Shown: positions 24,378 through 34,638 of the stretch, in pieces
How positions within the stretch are numbered: the first letter of the stretch is position 1
Layout: the number at the start of each line of letters is the position of its first letter
Source: Podospora pseudoanserina
Lineage: Eukaryota; Ascomycota; Sordariomycetes; Sordariales; Podosporaceae
Direction of reading: 5' to 3'
DNA: 64,000 nt
Assembly (NCBI RefSeq): GCF_035222485.1
Contig: NC_085922.1
Location: 2,681,001 to 2,745,000 of the forward strand
Translations under genes and position numbers: made by a program
The notes under the pieces: generated by a model
The model's database searches: none
Seen by the model: the letters and a program-made list of their open reading frames with translations, nothing else
What the model was told of the DNA's origin: nothing

Positions 24378-24402
24378 TGAGGCGGGGCACGACAGCAGCG
24401 AA

Positions 24403-24440
24403 ACGCGACCGCTAAATTGAAACGCGGTGAGACGCGTCTC
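24403..24440. promoter_or_regulatory. Cluster of MBF-like ACGCG boxes upstream of ctf4/sepB
   Basis: Three ACGCG cores fall within 34 bp: 24403-24407, 24422-24426 and 24432-24436. The first two sit in the direct repeat GAAACGCG. The third is a full MluI box ACGCGT inside the perfect 12-bp palindrome GAGACGCGTCTC (24429-24440). MBF (Mbp1/Swi6) binds ACGCGT and drives G1/S genes in yeasts. The position, about 170-208 bp upstream of the start of a replisome gene, fits that role; binding here is inferred. Confidence 0.6.
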
Positions 24441-24610
24441 CTTTTCAGCGGATGTTTCCTGGGGCGCAACTTTCACCGCCCAGCTGCTCAAACATCCCCG
24501 TCGGTTGGATATCCACAGGGGACTGCTACGACGACGACAAGTACACCTCTGCTGAGTTACTGGTTCATCTATGCGATAATAGAACGGATCGACTCAGAGT
24601 AAACACCACA

Positions 24611-27279
24611 ATGGCGTCGTCGGTCATCGCATCCCGACCAAGGGCTCGCCCAGCCCACACCTCGGGCACCACGAAATGCGCCTACACTCCAGACGGAACA
24701 AAGCTGGTCACTGTCGGCTCCAACAATACCATTCGTGTGTACAAGACCGGCTCAGACGGCGAGCCTGACAATGTGGACGACTGCCAGGAACAAAATGTTG
24801 CGGTATCAACAAGCAACAAGTTCTTCGTTGCCGGCTCGGAAGATGGCACTCTCGCTTACTACTCGCTCGAGACCAACATGTTTGACCGCCTCCTGACGCG
24901 GACAAGCCTCCCAGTTCGCGATGTTGCCCTCTCTCCAGACGACAAGTGGTGCGCTGTTGCTAGTGACGAGCTTACGGTCAAGCTGGTCAACATGGAGGAT
25001 ACCACGAACCTGCTTACGCTGAAGGAGCATGGAGAGCAGACGAAGCATATCTCGTTCGACCCCAAGGGCACCATGCTTGCGGTCTCATGTACCAATGGGA
25101 TCATCTACATTTACTCTTTGACGACGGATCATCCCGAGCTTATTCGAAAGGTGGACGGTGTCATTGGCAGGGTGCAGACCGACTCCGAGGCCTCGACCAA
25201 GGTGGTCTGGCACCCTGATGGCCGTGCTTTTGCGGTGCCCACACCTACGAGGGATATTCAGGTTGTGTCCAAGAATGACTGGGAGAAGCAAAGGGTGTTT
25301 TCCAACGGGCATGAGGGAGATGTCACGGCTCTTGCTTGGTCTCCCAACGGAGCGTTGCTCGCCTCAGCCGGCAAGGACAGGAAGCTCTTGATTTGGTCCA
25401 CCAAGGACCAGAGCGTGGTCGCCAGATATGAGTACCCCAACGTCGTCGACATCGCCTGGCACCCAACCAAAAACCTGGCCTCCTTCACTACCTCTAATGG
25501 AGAAGTGTTCATCAGCCCAGAGTTCGTCTCGGAGCAGTTTGCTTCCATGCTCAAGCTCCCCCGGCAACCGGCCCCTTTTATTCACGACCCCCTTGAAGGA
25601 ATCTCCAATGGCCTCGACAGACAACCCCTTCCTAGCCGTCCCCGAGCTGGTACGCCAGATAGCTTCGACGACCTCCTTGATGATGACGTAGTAGAGGAGG
25701 ATGACTTTGTTGTGGACGACGACGGTGCGGGCTATGCGCTCAACACCGGCCGAAAGCGTCCCGCAGACGACACCACCGACGGCCAACCCCCTTCCAAACG
25801 AGCCAACTATGCCCTCCAACTCCAACACCACCCCCCTTTCCAACCCGGCTCCACCCCCTGGCGCGGCAACAGAAAGTACCTCTGCCTCAACCTAATAGGC
25901 TTCATCTGGACTGTCGACCAAGACAGCCACCACACCGTCACGGTCGAATTCTACGACCACGAATTCCACCGCGACTTCCACTTCACCGACACGTTCCTCT
26001 ACGACCAAGCCTGCCTCACCAACACCGGCTCCTTGTTCTCCTGCCCACCAAAAGACGACGCCCCGGCTGTGGTCTTTTACCGTCCCCACGAGACCTGGAC
26101 GCAGAGAAACGACTGGCGGATTTCCCTGCCGAAGGGTGAAGCCGTGTTGGCCATGGCCCTAGGCGAGAATTTTATTACTGTCACCACCACGGCGAATTAC
26201 GTTCGGGTGTACACCCTCTTTGGTATTCCCTACCGAGTCTACCGCCCCAAGTCCAGCCCCGTGGTCACCTGCGCGGGATGGAACGACTACATCATGACGA
26301 TTGGCAACGGCCCAGTAGGCGCGGACGGGATGTCCAGGCTCTTGTACTCCATCTACAACATCAAGCGGGATGAAATCTGCCAAAACGAAGACATTGTCGC
26401 CTTGCCGGACGGTGCCTCGTTGAAATCAGTCTTTTTTTCCGATGTTGGCGTAAAGCCCCCCCCCTTTTTTTTTTTCCCACCCCACCACCCAGCCCTTCTA
26501 ACTTTGCGTAATAGGACCCATGTATATACGACACAACAGGAACCCTCCTAACCCTCCTCCACTGGCGCCTCCCCTCCCGCGCCTACTGGGTTCCCCTCTT
26601 GTCAACCTCCCTCCTCCCACGTCTCGCCTCGGGCCGAAAAAAGGAATCTTACTTCCCCATCGCGGTGGCGGACAATAAATTCCATTGCATCATCCTAAAA
26701 GGAGGGGATCAGTACCCTTACTTTCCCCGGCCTTTACTCTCCGAATTCGAGTTTTCCATCCCGCTTTCTGGACCGCCCAAACCTAAAAAGTCAAAACCAA
26801 CCAACGACGACGATGACATGATGCTCGATCAATCCTCAGACTCGGATGGAGAGGACGACGCGGCCGGGGAGAGTGATAAATTGATCCAAGGGTTCATGCT
26901 GAAGAGTATCCAAGCCTCCCAGCTCGACGACCTGCTAGACGCCACGCAATCAACCGCCTCGCAACGCGCGCTGCGGTCTAGGCTTTCGTTGGAGATTGAT
27001 AAAACGTTACTGCAGCTCCTGGCGGTGGAGTGTAGGGAGGGAGGTGAGGAGAGGGGTATGCGCGCGCTGGAGGTTGTCAAGCTCATGAGGGACACGTCTG
27101 GGAAGATGATTGAGGCGGCAGGCAAGATTGCCGAGAGGTATGGACGGACCGTCCTGGGGGAGAAGATCAGGGAGTATGGCGAGGAGAGGGTGGGGAAACA
27201 AATCAGGAGTAGGAGTGATGGGCGGATGTCGACGCATAATCACCGAGGGTTTGGGAGTGGGGATGAGAGTGACTTTTGA
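24611..27279 (+). CDS. sepB: Replisome adaptor Ctf4/SepB (AND-1/WDHD1 family)
   Basis: Two exons: 24611..26449 and 26515..27279, giving 867 aa. The intron contains a long C/T tract (9 C then 11 T) and joins FSDVG to DPCIYD in phase. The family links the CMG helicase to DNA polymerase alpha and to sister-chromatid cohesion factors in the nucleus. The N-terminal WD40 propeller (about 10-320) reads KCAYTPDGTKLVTVGSNNTI and later VTALAWSPNGALLASAGKDR. An acidic linker (DDLLDDDVVEEDDFVVDDD) leads to a second propeller (about 410-690) and a C-terminal helical domain (LIQGFMLKSIQASQLDDLLD). It lacks the HMG box of animal AND-1, as fungal members do. The name sepB follows Aspergillus. Confidence 0.93.
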
Positions 27280-27841
27280 AAGTGACGGAAAAAAGAAGAG
27301 AAGAAGGATGGGAACATGAGTAATGATGGATATTGAATTGCATTGGGTATCTAGTTATCTGTTGTTCGAGGAGCAGCATGGTATAAAAGATTCTGTTTGT
27401 GTTCATCAACGGCCTGTCTCGGTATTTGGCTAGTCAGAGATCCGTGATAGTTCGTAGGAGTTGTTCTAGCCTGGCTCTTGACGACTTATTTATATAGACA
27501 GTTGATTTCCAATCAAGCCTGTCTTGAAATCTATCACCTCAAAACAAAGTAGACACTGGCAACTTCACAACAGGAAGAATCACCAAGAGAAAATCATAGA
27601 AGACAGCAACGGCACAAAACAAAAATGGCTTGACCTGGCTCGATTAATCGCGCGAACCGCTCTACTGGTGGGTATATCATTTTCCATTGCCCTATATCCC
27701 CGATATCCCCGCGCCGTGCCTGTTACCGGCGAATGCAGATGGGCAGCCCTAAAACGACAAGAACACCATGCGGGAAAACCGACGCGAACCCGAGCTCAGA
27801 CCCTATTTGTCCTTTTTTGTCCTCACACGCAAGCGTGACGC
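27280..27841. other. Convergent 3' intergenic region
   Basis: 562 bp between sepB and the eS8 gene, with no supported gene. Confidence 0.5.
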
Positions 27842-28837
27842 TTACTTGTGGTGGATCTTGCGCTGGTAGAAAGCGAGCTCCTCACCCTCGAGGATGTAGC
27901 CATCGGCACGGCCGGACTGGCCGGGGCGGGAGGCGATGACGGCGTAGAGACGACCGGCCTCGAACTGCTTCTCGAGAGCGGGGTCGACCTTGCCACCGGC
28001 GGCGAAGCGGGCAGCCTGCTTCTTCTCAACAGACTTGGACTTCTTTACCTCCTCAACGGTCTGACCCTGCTTCTGCTGGCGTCTACGGCCGAGGGGCTGG
28101 CCATAGTGGGCCTCGTACCACTGACGGAAAGGAGCGGCATCGATCTGGACGACGGCGGACTTGGTCAGGGTGTTGGTGCGGACAAGCTCGTTGTTGGAAG
28201 GGTGGTCTAGCAGAGGTCAGTGTCTGAAACTCAAGGTCTTCAGATTTTGGGAAGAACATACAGGCGACAACGATGACACGGGTCTTGCGGGTGGTACCCT
28301 CGGAAGCCCAGGCAAAGTTACCAGAGTCGAGACGAAGAGCGCGGTACTTGTGGTTACCACCGCGGGTGCGGACGGTGTGGATGCGCTTGGCACCGATACG
28401 GGTGTTGGCGGGCTGGCGACCAAGCTCGAAGGCTCTCTTCTTCCCTGTTCGCTACTGTCAGAAATTGCTTTCATTCCTAGTGTGCGATGACAGGCTCAGA
28501 ACGCGATGGGTTGCTAGTTCCTGTGACGGCCCACGACACAGCCACCTCTCCGCTCCTCTCGAGAAGCAAGAAAAGCACCCAGTGTGTGAACCACCACAGG
28601 AACCTCCATGCGGACCTTCGAGTGCCCCCAGATGTCGAGGGGCAAATGTATTATGATTAGGAAACGGGAGGAGGAAGTTAGGACATACGGTAGAAACTGC
28701 AGCACGAGATAAGTTAGCAACCACCATCTTGGATTCCATCGACACCAGCCAGGAGGACAAAAGGAAGGGGATTGAACATACGCCCGCTTGGCACCGGTGT
28801 GGGAGCGCTTATGCCGAGAGTCACGAGAGATACCCAT
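27842..28837 (-). CDS. rps8: Ribosomal protein eS8 (RPS8)
   Basis: Four coding exons: complement(27842..28206, 28262..28444, 28689..28696, 28782..28837), giving 203 aa. eS8 is a component of the small ribosomal subunit. It starts [19 protein letters not shown] and continues [20 protein letters not shown]. The second exon is only 8 nt (TTTCTACC), flanked by GCTGCAG and GTATGT; without it the conserved AFYRKK block and the frame are lost. Introns are 85, 244 and 55 nt. A further 5'-UTR intron is likely at 28849..29041 (GTAAGT donor, GCTAAC branch, AACAG acceptor 11 nt before the ATG). The 244-nt intron holds a 9-bp inverted repeat. Confidence 0.95.
28689..28696 (-). other. rps8: 8-nt coding microexon of the eS8 gene
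   Basis: Sequence TTTCTACC. On its 5' side are the branch site TTGCTAAC and acceptor GTGCTGCAG; on its 3' side is the donor GTATGTCC. It completes GC|T TTC TAC C|GG, coding A-F-Y-R in a block conserved in eS8. Confidence 0.85.
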
Positions 28838-29894
28838 CTTGCCGGTTTCTGTTGTGAGGTCGGGTTAGCAAAATTGTTCGTGATGCCGGTCGATGGTGGA
28901 TGTTTCGCGGCAGGAGTCGAAGGTTGAGCAGGGCTGCAAAATTCTCGGAAGATTGAATCTTTTCGAATCTGCAAATATCGGCTCTCGCTTCGAATTCCGT
29001 CGGCCTGGTCGAGGGCAATGGGTATCGTGGTGGTTACTTACGTCGTTGGTCGTTGACTACTGAACGGTTGTGGAAAGGTCGGGGCAAGGCGCGATATGTT
29101 TTTGCAAACTGTGGGCGAAAAAAATCGGCGACATTGTAGGGCCGGGTCAGTGCTGTGGAGCCCTAAGAGAGAAAGCACGGGCCAACCGAAGAATTGGTGG
29201 GGAAGAAGGCCCGCTCTGTCGCTGGCCCTGCCAAGCCTCGCAGTCCAATTGCGCCAAGATGCCTGTCAAATTTGGGTAAACAACCATGTGGAGGGTTAGG
29301 GTTGGAAATGATGGCTCCCAGGAGGCCCCTTCAAGCAGAAAGCCTCGCGGAGTCTGTCATCTGTGATCGAGCCTGAGTTGATGTCACCAATCTGCAGTCA
29401 CTAGTTACGATAAGGAAACACTTGTCCCATGCCATACGGTAGTGACAGTCCTTTCGCTCTCCACAACGAAGCACAGAGGGGGGGGGGAGAGGGGCATTGA
29501 AAGCTTGTACATCACTGCCATCAATCGAAGTTGGAGCCTACGACCGGACATAGATTTCGGTCATAGTAAAAGGTAACATTGAAGCAATGCTTCAATCTGA
29601 ATTGTAAGCTCTGGCAAGTCTCTCAACTCCAGTCTCTGAGCTACAATCTATGTAAGTGTATGCATATGTTGAAAAAGAGTTCGTAAGTATGTACGGTGAA
29701 AGTTAAATGAAATCAATCCAATCTTCATCAGATGTGTCCCGGGCAGCAAAACGGCCCAAAAATCAGGGAGGAGACAAATAGTCTCTCCAAAGGAATAAAT
29801 CATACGCAAAACAAGGGGGTATCCGCGACGTCTTTCTCCTCGACGTCTTTTTCTTTCCTCATACAAATCATTTCAACCTGAAAATCCCCTAATC
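28838..29894. other. eS8 promoter region and downstream spacer
   Basis: Holds the eS8 leader with its probable 5'-UTR intron (28849-29041), then the promoter, then the 3' side of the next minus-strand gene. No other gene seen. Confidence 0.5.
29293..29305. promoter_or_regulatory. Telomere-repeat-like element upstream of eS8
   Basis: GGGTTAGGGTTGG holds about one and a half TTAGGG units. TTAGGG-binding factors of the Tbf1 type bind ribosomal-protein promoters in several fungi. The site lies about 250 bp upstream of the presumed 5'-UTR exon; function inferred. Confidence 0.35.
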
Positions 29895-32141
29895 TTATGA
29901 CGTAGCAGCCGCAACGTTCCTAGTTTGTTGTGGCTCTTTCTCCTGTGTCACCTCCTGATCTGGTTTCTGGACCTCTTGATCGTTAACCTGGGGTTGCTTT
30001 TCCTGCTGATTCTTGTCCTCCGCCCCTATTGGTGCTTGGGGCTGATTTGGCTGAGCCGGCAACACGACCGGGCTCTGGGTTGGCTGCTGTCCCTCTTGCT
30101 GCTGCACTGGCGAAGGCGACTTTGGATTCTGACCACGTCTAGACATACCCCTCTGGACTGTAACCTGCTTCACAGTGCCAGGGGCAAATCTTTGCGCTCC
30201 CAGACCAGGTTGCAAAACAAGCGGTACGGCACCACTCTTCTCCCCGCTTACTCTCCTCACGCTCGGCTGCCTCCTTGTCCCTGCCGTTGCGGTCGCCAAA
30301 ACCACAGGTATGTCGTCCATGGGGTGGGATCCCAATGCTGAGACGGGGCTCACTGGTAGTGCGTTATAAGCGGACACCGGCGAGTCCATGGTGTCATTGG
30401 CGCTGGGCATGTAAGTTGCGCTGGTTTGGGGAACGAAGGGCTTGTATTGCCTGGGCTGATACTGTGGCTGGTTCGGATAGGCAGCAGACTCCGGTCGGTA
30501 CGGCTGGAGAGGCTGGGGCGCTGGAGGGATACCGTCAAAAGAGAACCGTGGAGAAGCGGCTGGTGTCGACATGGGGCTCGGAGCTGGGTAGTAGTTTGGC
30601 GATTTCTCAGGCGGGGGGTGGTTATGATGAGCCGACTTTTGCATATCGGGGATGGTGGCTAGAGCGGCGATGGTGGTACCAGAGAGAGGAGAAAATTGAG
30701 CCGGGGTTGCTTGTTGCAGATAGGGCGATGTCGTAGCAGAAGAAAGCTTGAGTGGCGGCGGGATGGCGGATGCTGCAGACGATGAAGAAATCGAGGTAAA
30801 AGAAGGTGTTTCGGACTGGCTTTGGTGTTGGCGCGGAGGGTCTGAGAAGGGCGACACGACCGGGACAGGCTGTGGTGGCAGTTGTTGCTGGTAATCCGAT
30901 GGTTGCTGTTGCTGATAAGCTGATGGTTGCTGCTGTTGGTAGGCGGATGGTTGCTGCTGCTCATATTGCGATGGCTGGTAAGAAGATTGCTGATATGTAG
31001 TAGCTTGGGAGTATGCGTATGTGGACTGTTGTGGCGGTGGAGCCGATTGCTGGTAAGTTTGCGGTTGAGATGGTGGTTGAGATGGCGGTTGCGCAGATGG
31101 CTGCTGATACATGGGGGGTTGAGGAGGCCCGTCCGGAATCTGCGTCTGGCCTTCCTGCTCTTTCTTCCGGCGACGGAAAAAAATGAATGCAAACGCAATG
31201 AGCGCGATAGCTCCGATAGCACCAATGACACCTCCCGCGATAGCACCGGCGTTGGACGAAGAACTCTCGGCCGGGACCACAGCGGCAGCATCGGACGAAG
31301 TGGCTGCGGGGGCGGTATCGACACTGGATGAGGCTGTCTCGAGTGATCTATCCGTAGCCGACGTTTCCGTCTCCGTCTCCGATGACGAGCTCGACCCTGA
31401 CGACTGCGATGAACTGCTGCTGCTCCTGACAGCAGTGGTTGTGCGCCGAGTTGAAGTGCGGCTTGGAGTGATGGTAGACATGGTTCTCGTCTTCTGGCCC
31501 ACATGAGTCGTATCAGCTTCCTCGATGCTTCTCTGCCTGAAGATACTGCAGTAATAGTCGACTGCTCCAAGCTCATAGCTGATGGTGTTGCACAGTTGCT
31601 TTCCGAACGCCGAACTACGAGACAGTCAGTATAACCGATCCAACACATCATCTCACGTAATGCTACATGCCACTTGAGGATTTGAGGATCCGCCTGGCAA
31701 TCCTCATCACAGTCCTTGAGGTCCTTCCTGTCCAGACAGGCTGTGTGGAAGTTGCAGCCTCCATTGCCGCAGCAGCCTACTCCAGCCGGAGATCTGCCTG
31801 AAGCCGTGATGAAGATACATTGCTGTTCGTCCGGGCAGGTCAATGGGTCACCTAGAAATAGTTAGCACCATCTTCATACACGGTGATCCAGAGCTATACA
31901 CACGTTTGTTGCCGTCGAGATAGCCGCAAGTGTTATCGGGAGCGGCGATGTAGTTTGAAGGCCTGCCATTCTGACGTCGCAGCAGCACGTTCACAGCCGG
32001 AGCTTCTGTTGGTTTCGGCGTCCACCCAAGACCGTCTTCCACGGCAATGACACCGGTTGGCTGGGGACCTGGAAAGGCCAGTCCCTCGACCGAAATGCCA
32101 AAGAAGGCGAGCTGACAAAAAGTAGATACCCTCATCTTCAT
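29895..32141 (-). CDS. Cysteine-rich single-pass membrane protein with Pro/Gln-rich cytoplasmic tail
   Basis: Three exons: complement(29895..31614, 31671..31851, 31904..32141), giving 712 aa. A signal peptide (MKMRVSTFCQLAFFGISVEG) precedes an extracellular domain with 12 cysteines, including TCGYLDG, TCPDEQQC, CCGNGGC, ACLDRKDLKDCDEDC and DYYC. A Ser/Thr-rich stalk (about 175-260) leads to one membrane helix (AGAIAGGVIGAIGAIALIAF, about 265-287), then RRRKK. The long tail is Gln/Pro/Ser/Tyr-rich and low complexity. This architecture is common among fungal wall-facing proteins of unknown ligand. The second intron appears to start with GC (TG|GCATGT); that choice restores the twelfth cysteine (LKC), whereas the GT alternative gives ILN and an odd cysteine count. 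Confidence 0.82.
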
Positions 32142-32900
32142 CTTTCGCTTGCTGGCTTGCGTCACCTGAATCACAAGCGACGGTGACAGTGACGGTTGGG
32201 AAGAAGAGAGAGCATAAGTCAGAGCGGGTTTGGCATTACGGTGCTGGCCAGCAGGCACAAGAAAAGACGCACTCCTTTCCGGGTCAAAGGTGATCGGCAG
32301 ACATGTGCCATGGGTAAGAGATGTTTAAAAAGAGGACTCCGTGTGGGAAGTGGGAGGGGGACTGGGGTGTGAGACATTGGCGGGCAAGGATGGGGAACCA
32401 CCACCAGCAGATGACAGCGCACACGGGACACAGGATCGACGAAAGATGGCTCCCAGCAACCTGGGAGGACTTGTTTATTGCATGTACCTACGGGGTGTTT
32501 GTGCTACGGCCGGCCATTCCATTGTAATGCGGTGTGGGAAACGTTGGAGCAAACAAGTTGTTTTTATGAAGCTCTGAAGATGCGGGCCATGTCGATCTCA
32601 GGGGTTGAATGAAGTGAAGAAAAGCTGTGCCTGGCGCCATGCATCCAAGAAACAGAAACATGCAGAGACCCTTCCTTTAATTTCACTGCCCCCAGAAACA
32701 TCCCTGCAGCGGTTCCCGGCTCTTGGAAAGACGCTAGGCCCAGTGAGGAATGAGGAACGGCGGGGGCCCTGCCAAGCTCCGCACTGCACGCCAGATCGAA
32801 CGGCCCCACCATCGGTGCCGAGCAAACGTCCTCCGTTGCCTGATTCTCTGATATTGATAGTATCGATATCAATTTATCAAAAGGTCCACATCTTCAAACC
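32142..32900. other. Divergent intergenic region
   Basis: Head-to-head spacer between the membrane-protein gene and the rad57-like gene. Near the right end, TATCGATATCAATTTATC (about 32862-32879) is AT-rich and partly palindromic and may be core promoter. Confidence 0.5.
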
Positions 32901-33124
32901 ATGACAGACCTGCTGCGAGTCCTACCAGAATTCCCAGTCAAACAGTTTGGCGGCCTCATCTCAGCCCTCGAGTCACGCGGGTACACCACCGCCGACCTCC
33001 TGATCCTAGATCCTGCTGAAATAGAAACCAGAACCAAGCTGCCAAATGTGAAGCGATTATGTGATGCCATCTTGAACGCCCTACACACCGATCTTGGTGT
33101 TGCAGATCCACCACCACCACCATT

Positions 33125-33157
<33 letters not shown>

Positions 33158-34388
33158 CGACGATGTACAGTCCAACATTGAACCACCACCACATCATCAC
33201 CATGAAACCAGTCACCTAAAGCACACGGCTGACACCCTCTCCTCTCAATGGATCACAATCAGCACCCTCGACCCCCACCTGGACCTCGCCCTCGGGGGCG
33301 GCATTCCCACCGGCCACATCACCGAAATCACGGGTGAATCCGCCGCCGGCAAAACCCAATTCCTCCTCACCCTCCTCCTTGCCGTGCAACTCCCCCCTCC
33401 CCACGGCCTCTCCCGGCCAGCTCTCTACATCAGCACCGAAGCCCCCCTCTCAACCCGCCGCCTCTCCCAAATGATCACCGAAAACCCATTGTTTTCCACC
33501 CTCCCACGGTCTGCCCGCCCAACCCTCGACAAAATAATCAGCACCACCACCCCCGACCTCGAATCCCAAGACCACATCCTCACCTACCAAGCCCCGGTGG
33601 AAATCGCCCGCCGCAACGTCGGCCTCTTGATCATCGACTCAGTAGCAGCCAACTACCGCGCCGAATTCGAGCGCCCCACCGCCAACTCCAACCTCTCCTC
33701 GAACATGGGCGCGAGGACCAACGAGCTCATCAAGTTGGGAATGCACCTCAAGGATTTAGCAGAAAAGTACAACCTCGCGGTGGTGGTCTCCAACCAAGTA
33801 GCCGATCGTTTCTCAGGCACCGGCGGGCTCAAAACACCTGCTCCTGTCCCCCCCAAGACACCAGCTTCATCACTCAAGGCACCTTTCCCACATGTGTTGG
33901 GGAAACAATCACAGGAGTCACCGTTGGCATCAAGATCCCGACCGGCGGGGGCAATACCAATCCCACCGCCACCGCCACCGCCACAGCCGCAGTTAAACCC
34001 CGAGTTTCCCGATCCAGAAGTTGAGATTAACGCTCATCCTGCGTTATCGCTGGATCACCAGCAAAAGTGGTTTACCGGCTGGGGTGACAACCCATCGCTG
34101 GACTACCCGTTGAAGACGCCGAGTTTGGGGCTTGTCTGGTCGACGCAGATATCCGGGAGGATAGCGCTGTTCAGGAGGCCGGTTAATTATGGGTATGGGG
34201 ATCATGTTGGGGCTGTGGAGGGGATGGGGGCGATGAAGGGGTGGAAGAGGTGGATGAAGGTTGTTTGGGGGGTTAATGCGCCGGCTTCTGATGTCAGTGG
34301 GAGGGGTGGCAAGAAGAAGGGAGGGGGGCCGGTGGAGTTTGAGGTTTGGAAGGGGGGTGTGAGGGTTGTTGATGCGGGGGAGGATTAG
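32901..34388 (+). CDS. rad57: Rad51 paralogue, Rad57/XRCC3 type
   Basis: Single exon, 495 aa. Rad57-type proteins pair with Rad55 and help load Rad51 on single-stranded DNA in homologous recombination. The N-terminal ~65 residues form a helix-hairpin-helix-like region (GYTTADLLILDPAEIETRTK). A low-complexity linker of Pro, ten Gln and His follows (about 70-101). The RecA core starts DPHLDLALGGGIPTGHITEI. Walker A is GESAAGKT (145-152) and Walker B is GLLIIDS, followed by ANYRAEF. After the NQVADRFS segment a long Pro-rich insert (about 305-375) precedes the last core strands (LGLVWSTQISGRIALFRR). The RecA core decides the family; rhp57 or XRCC3 naming is equally possible. Confidence 0.88.
33126..33156 (+). 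repeat. CAA trinucleotide repeat coding polyglutamine
   Basis: Ten or so uninterrupted CAA codons inside the rad57-like coding sequence, between the N-terminal region and the RecA core. Confidence 0.9.
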
Positions 34389-34502
34389 CAAAGGGAATAT
34401 TGCATAATACTGCCAAAGGGCTTGGGGAAAGAGTATGGATAAATTTTTATTTGGATGGCACGTTGTGGACAAAAAGACTGGCACTATAAAACACTGAAAC
34501 AG

Positions 34503-34587
34503 GCCTCAAAAGTAATCAATAGGCCTCTTGATTATCCTTTTAGACCTCTTGACTATCTTTTAAAAGCCTATTCTTCTTTTAAAAAGC
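34503..34587 (+). repeat. 21-bp repeat, locus A
   Basis: AT-rich tandem units just past the rad57 stop. Clear units are 34524-34544 (CCTCTTGATTATCCTTTTAG...) and 34545-34565 (CCTCTTGACTATCTTTTAAA...), with decayed copies on both sides. The same unit occurs in the opposite orientation at 61734-61838. Confidence 0.75.
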
Positions 34588-34638
34588 ATAGGTTAAGAAT
34601 AACTACACATTGTACCGACTTGCAATATCAGTTATTTT

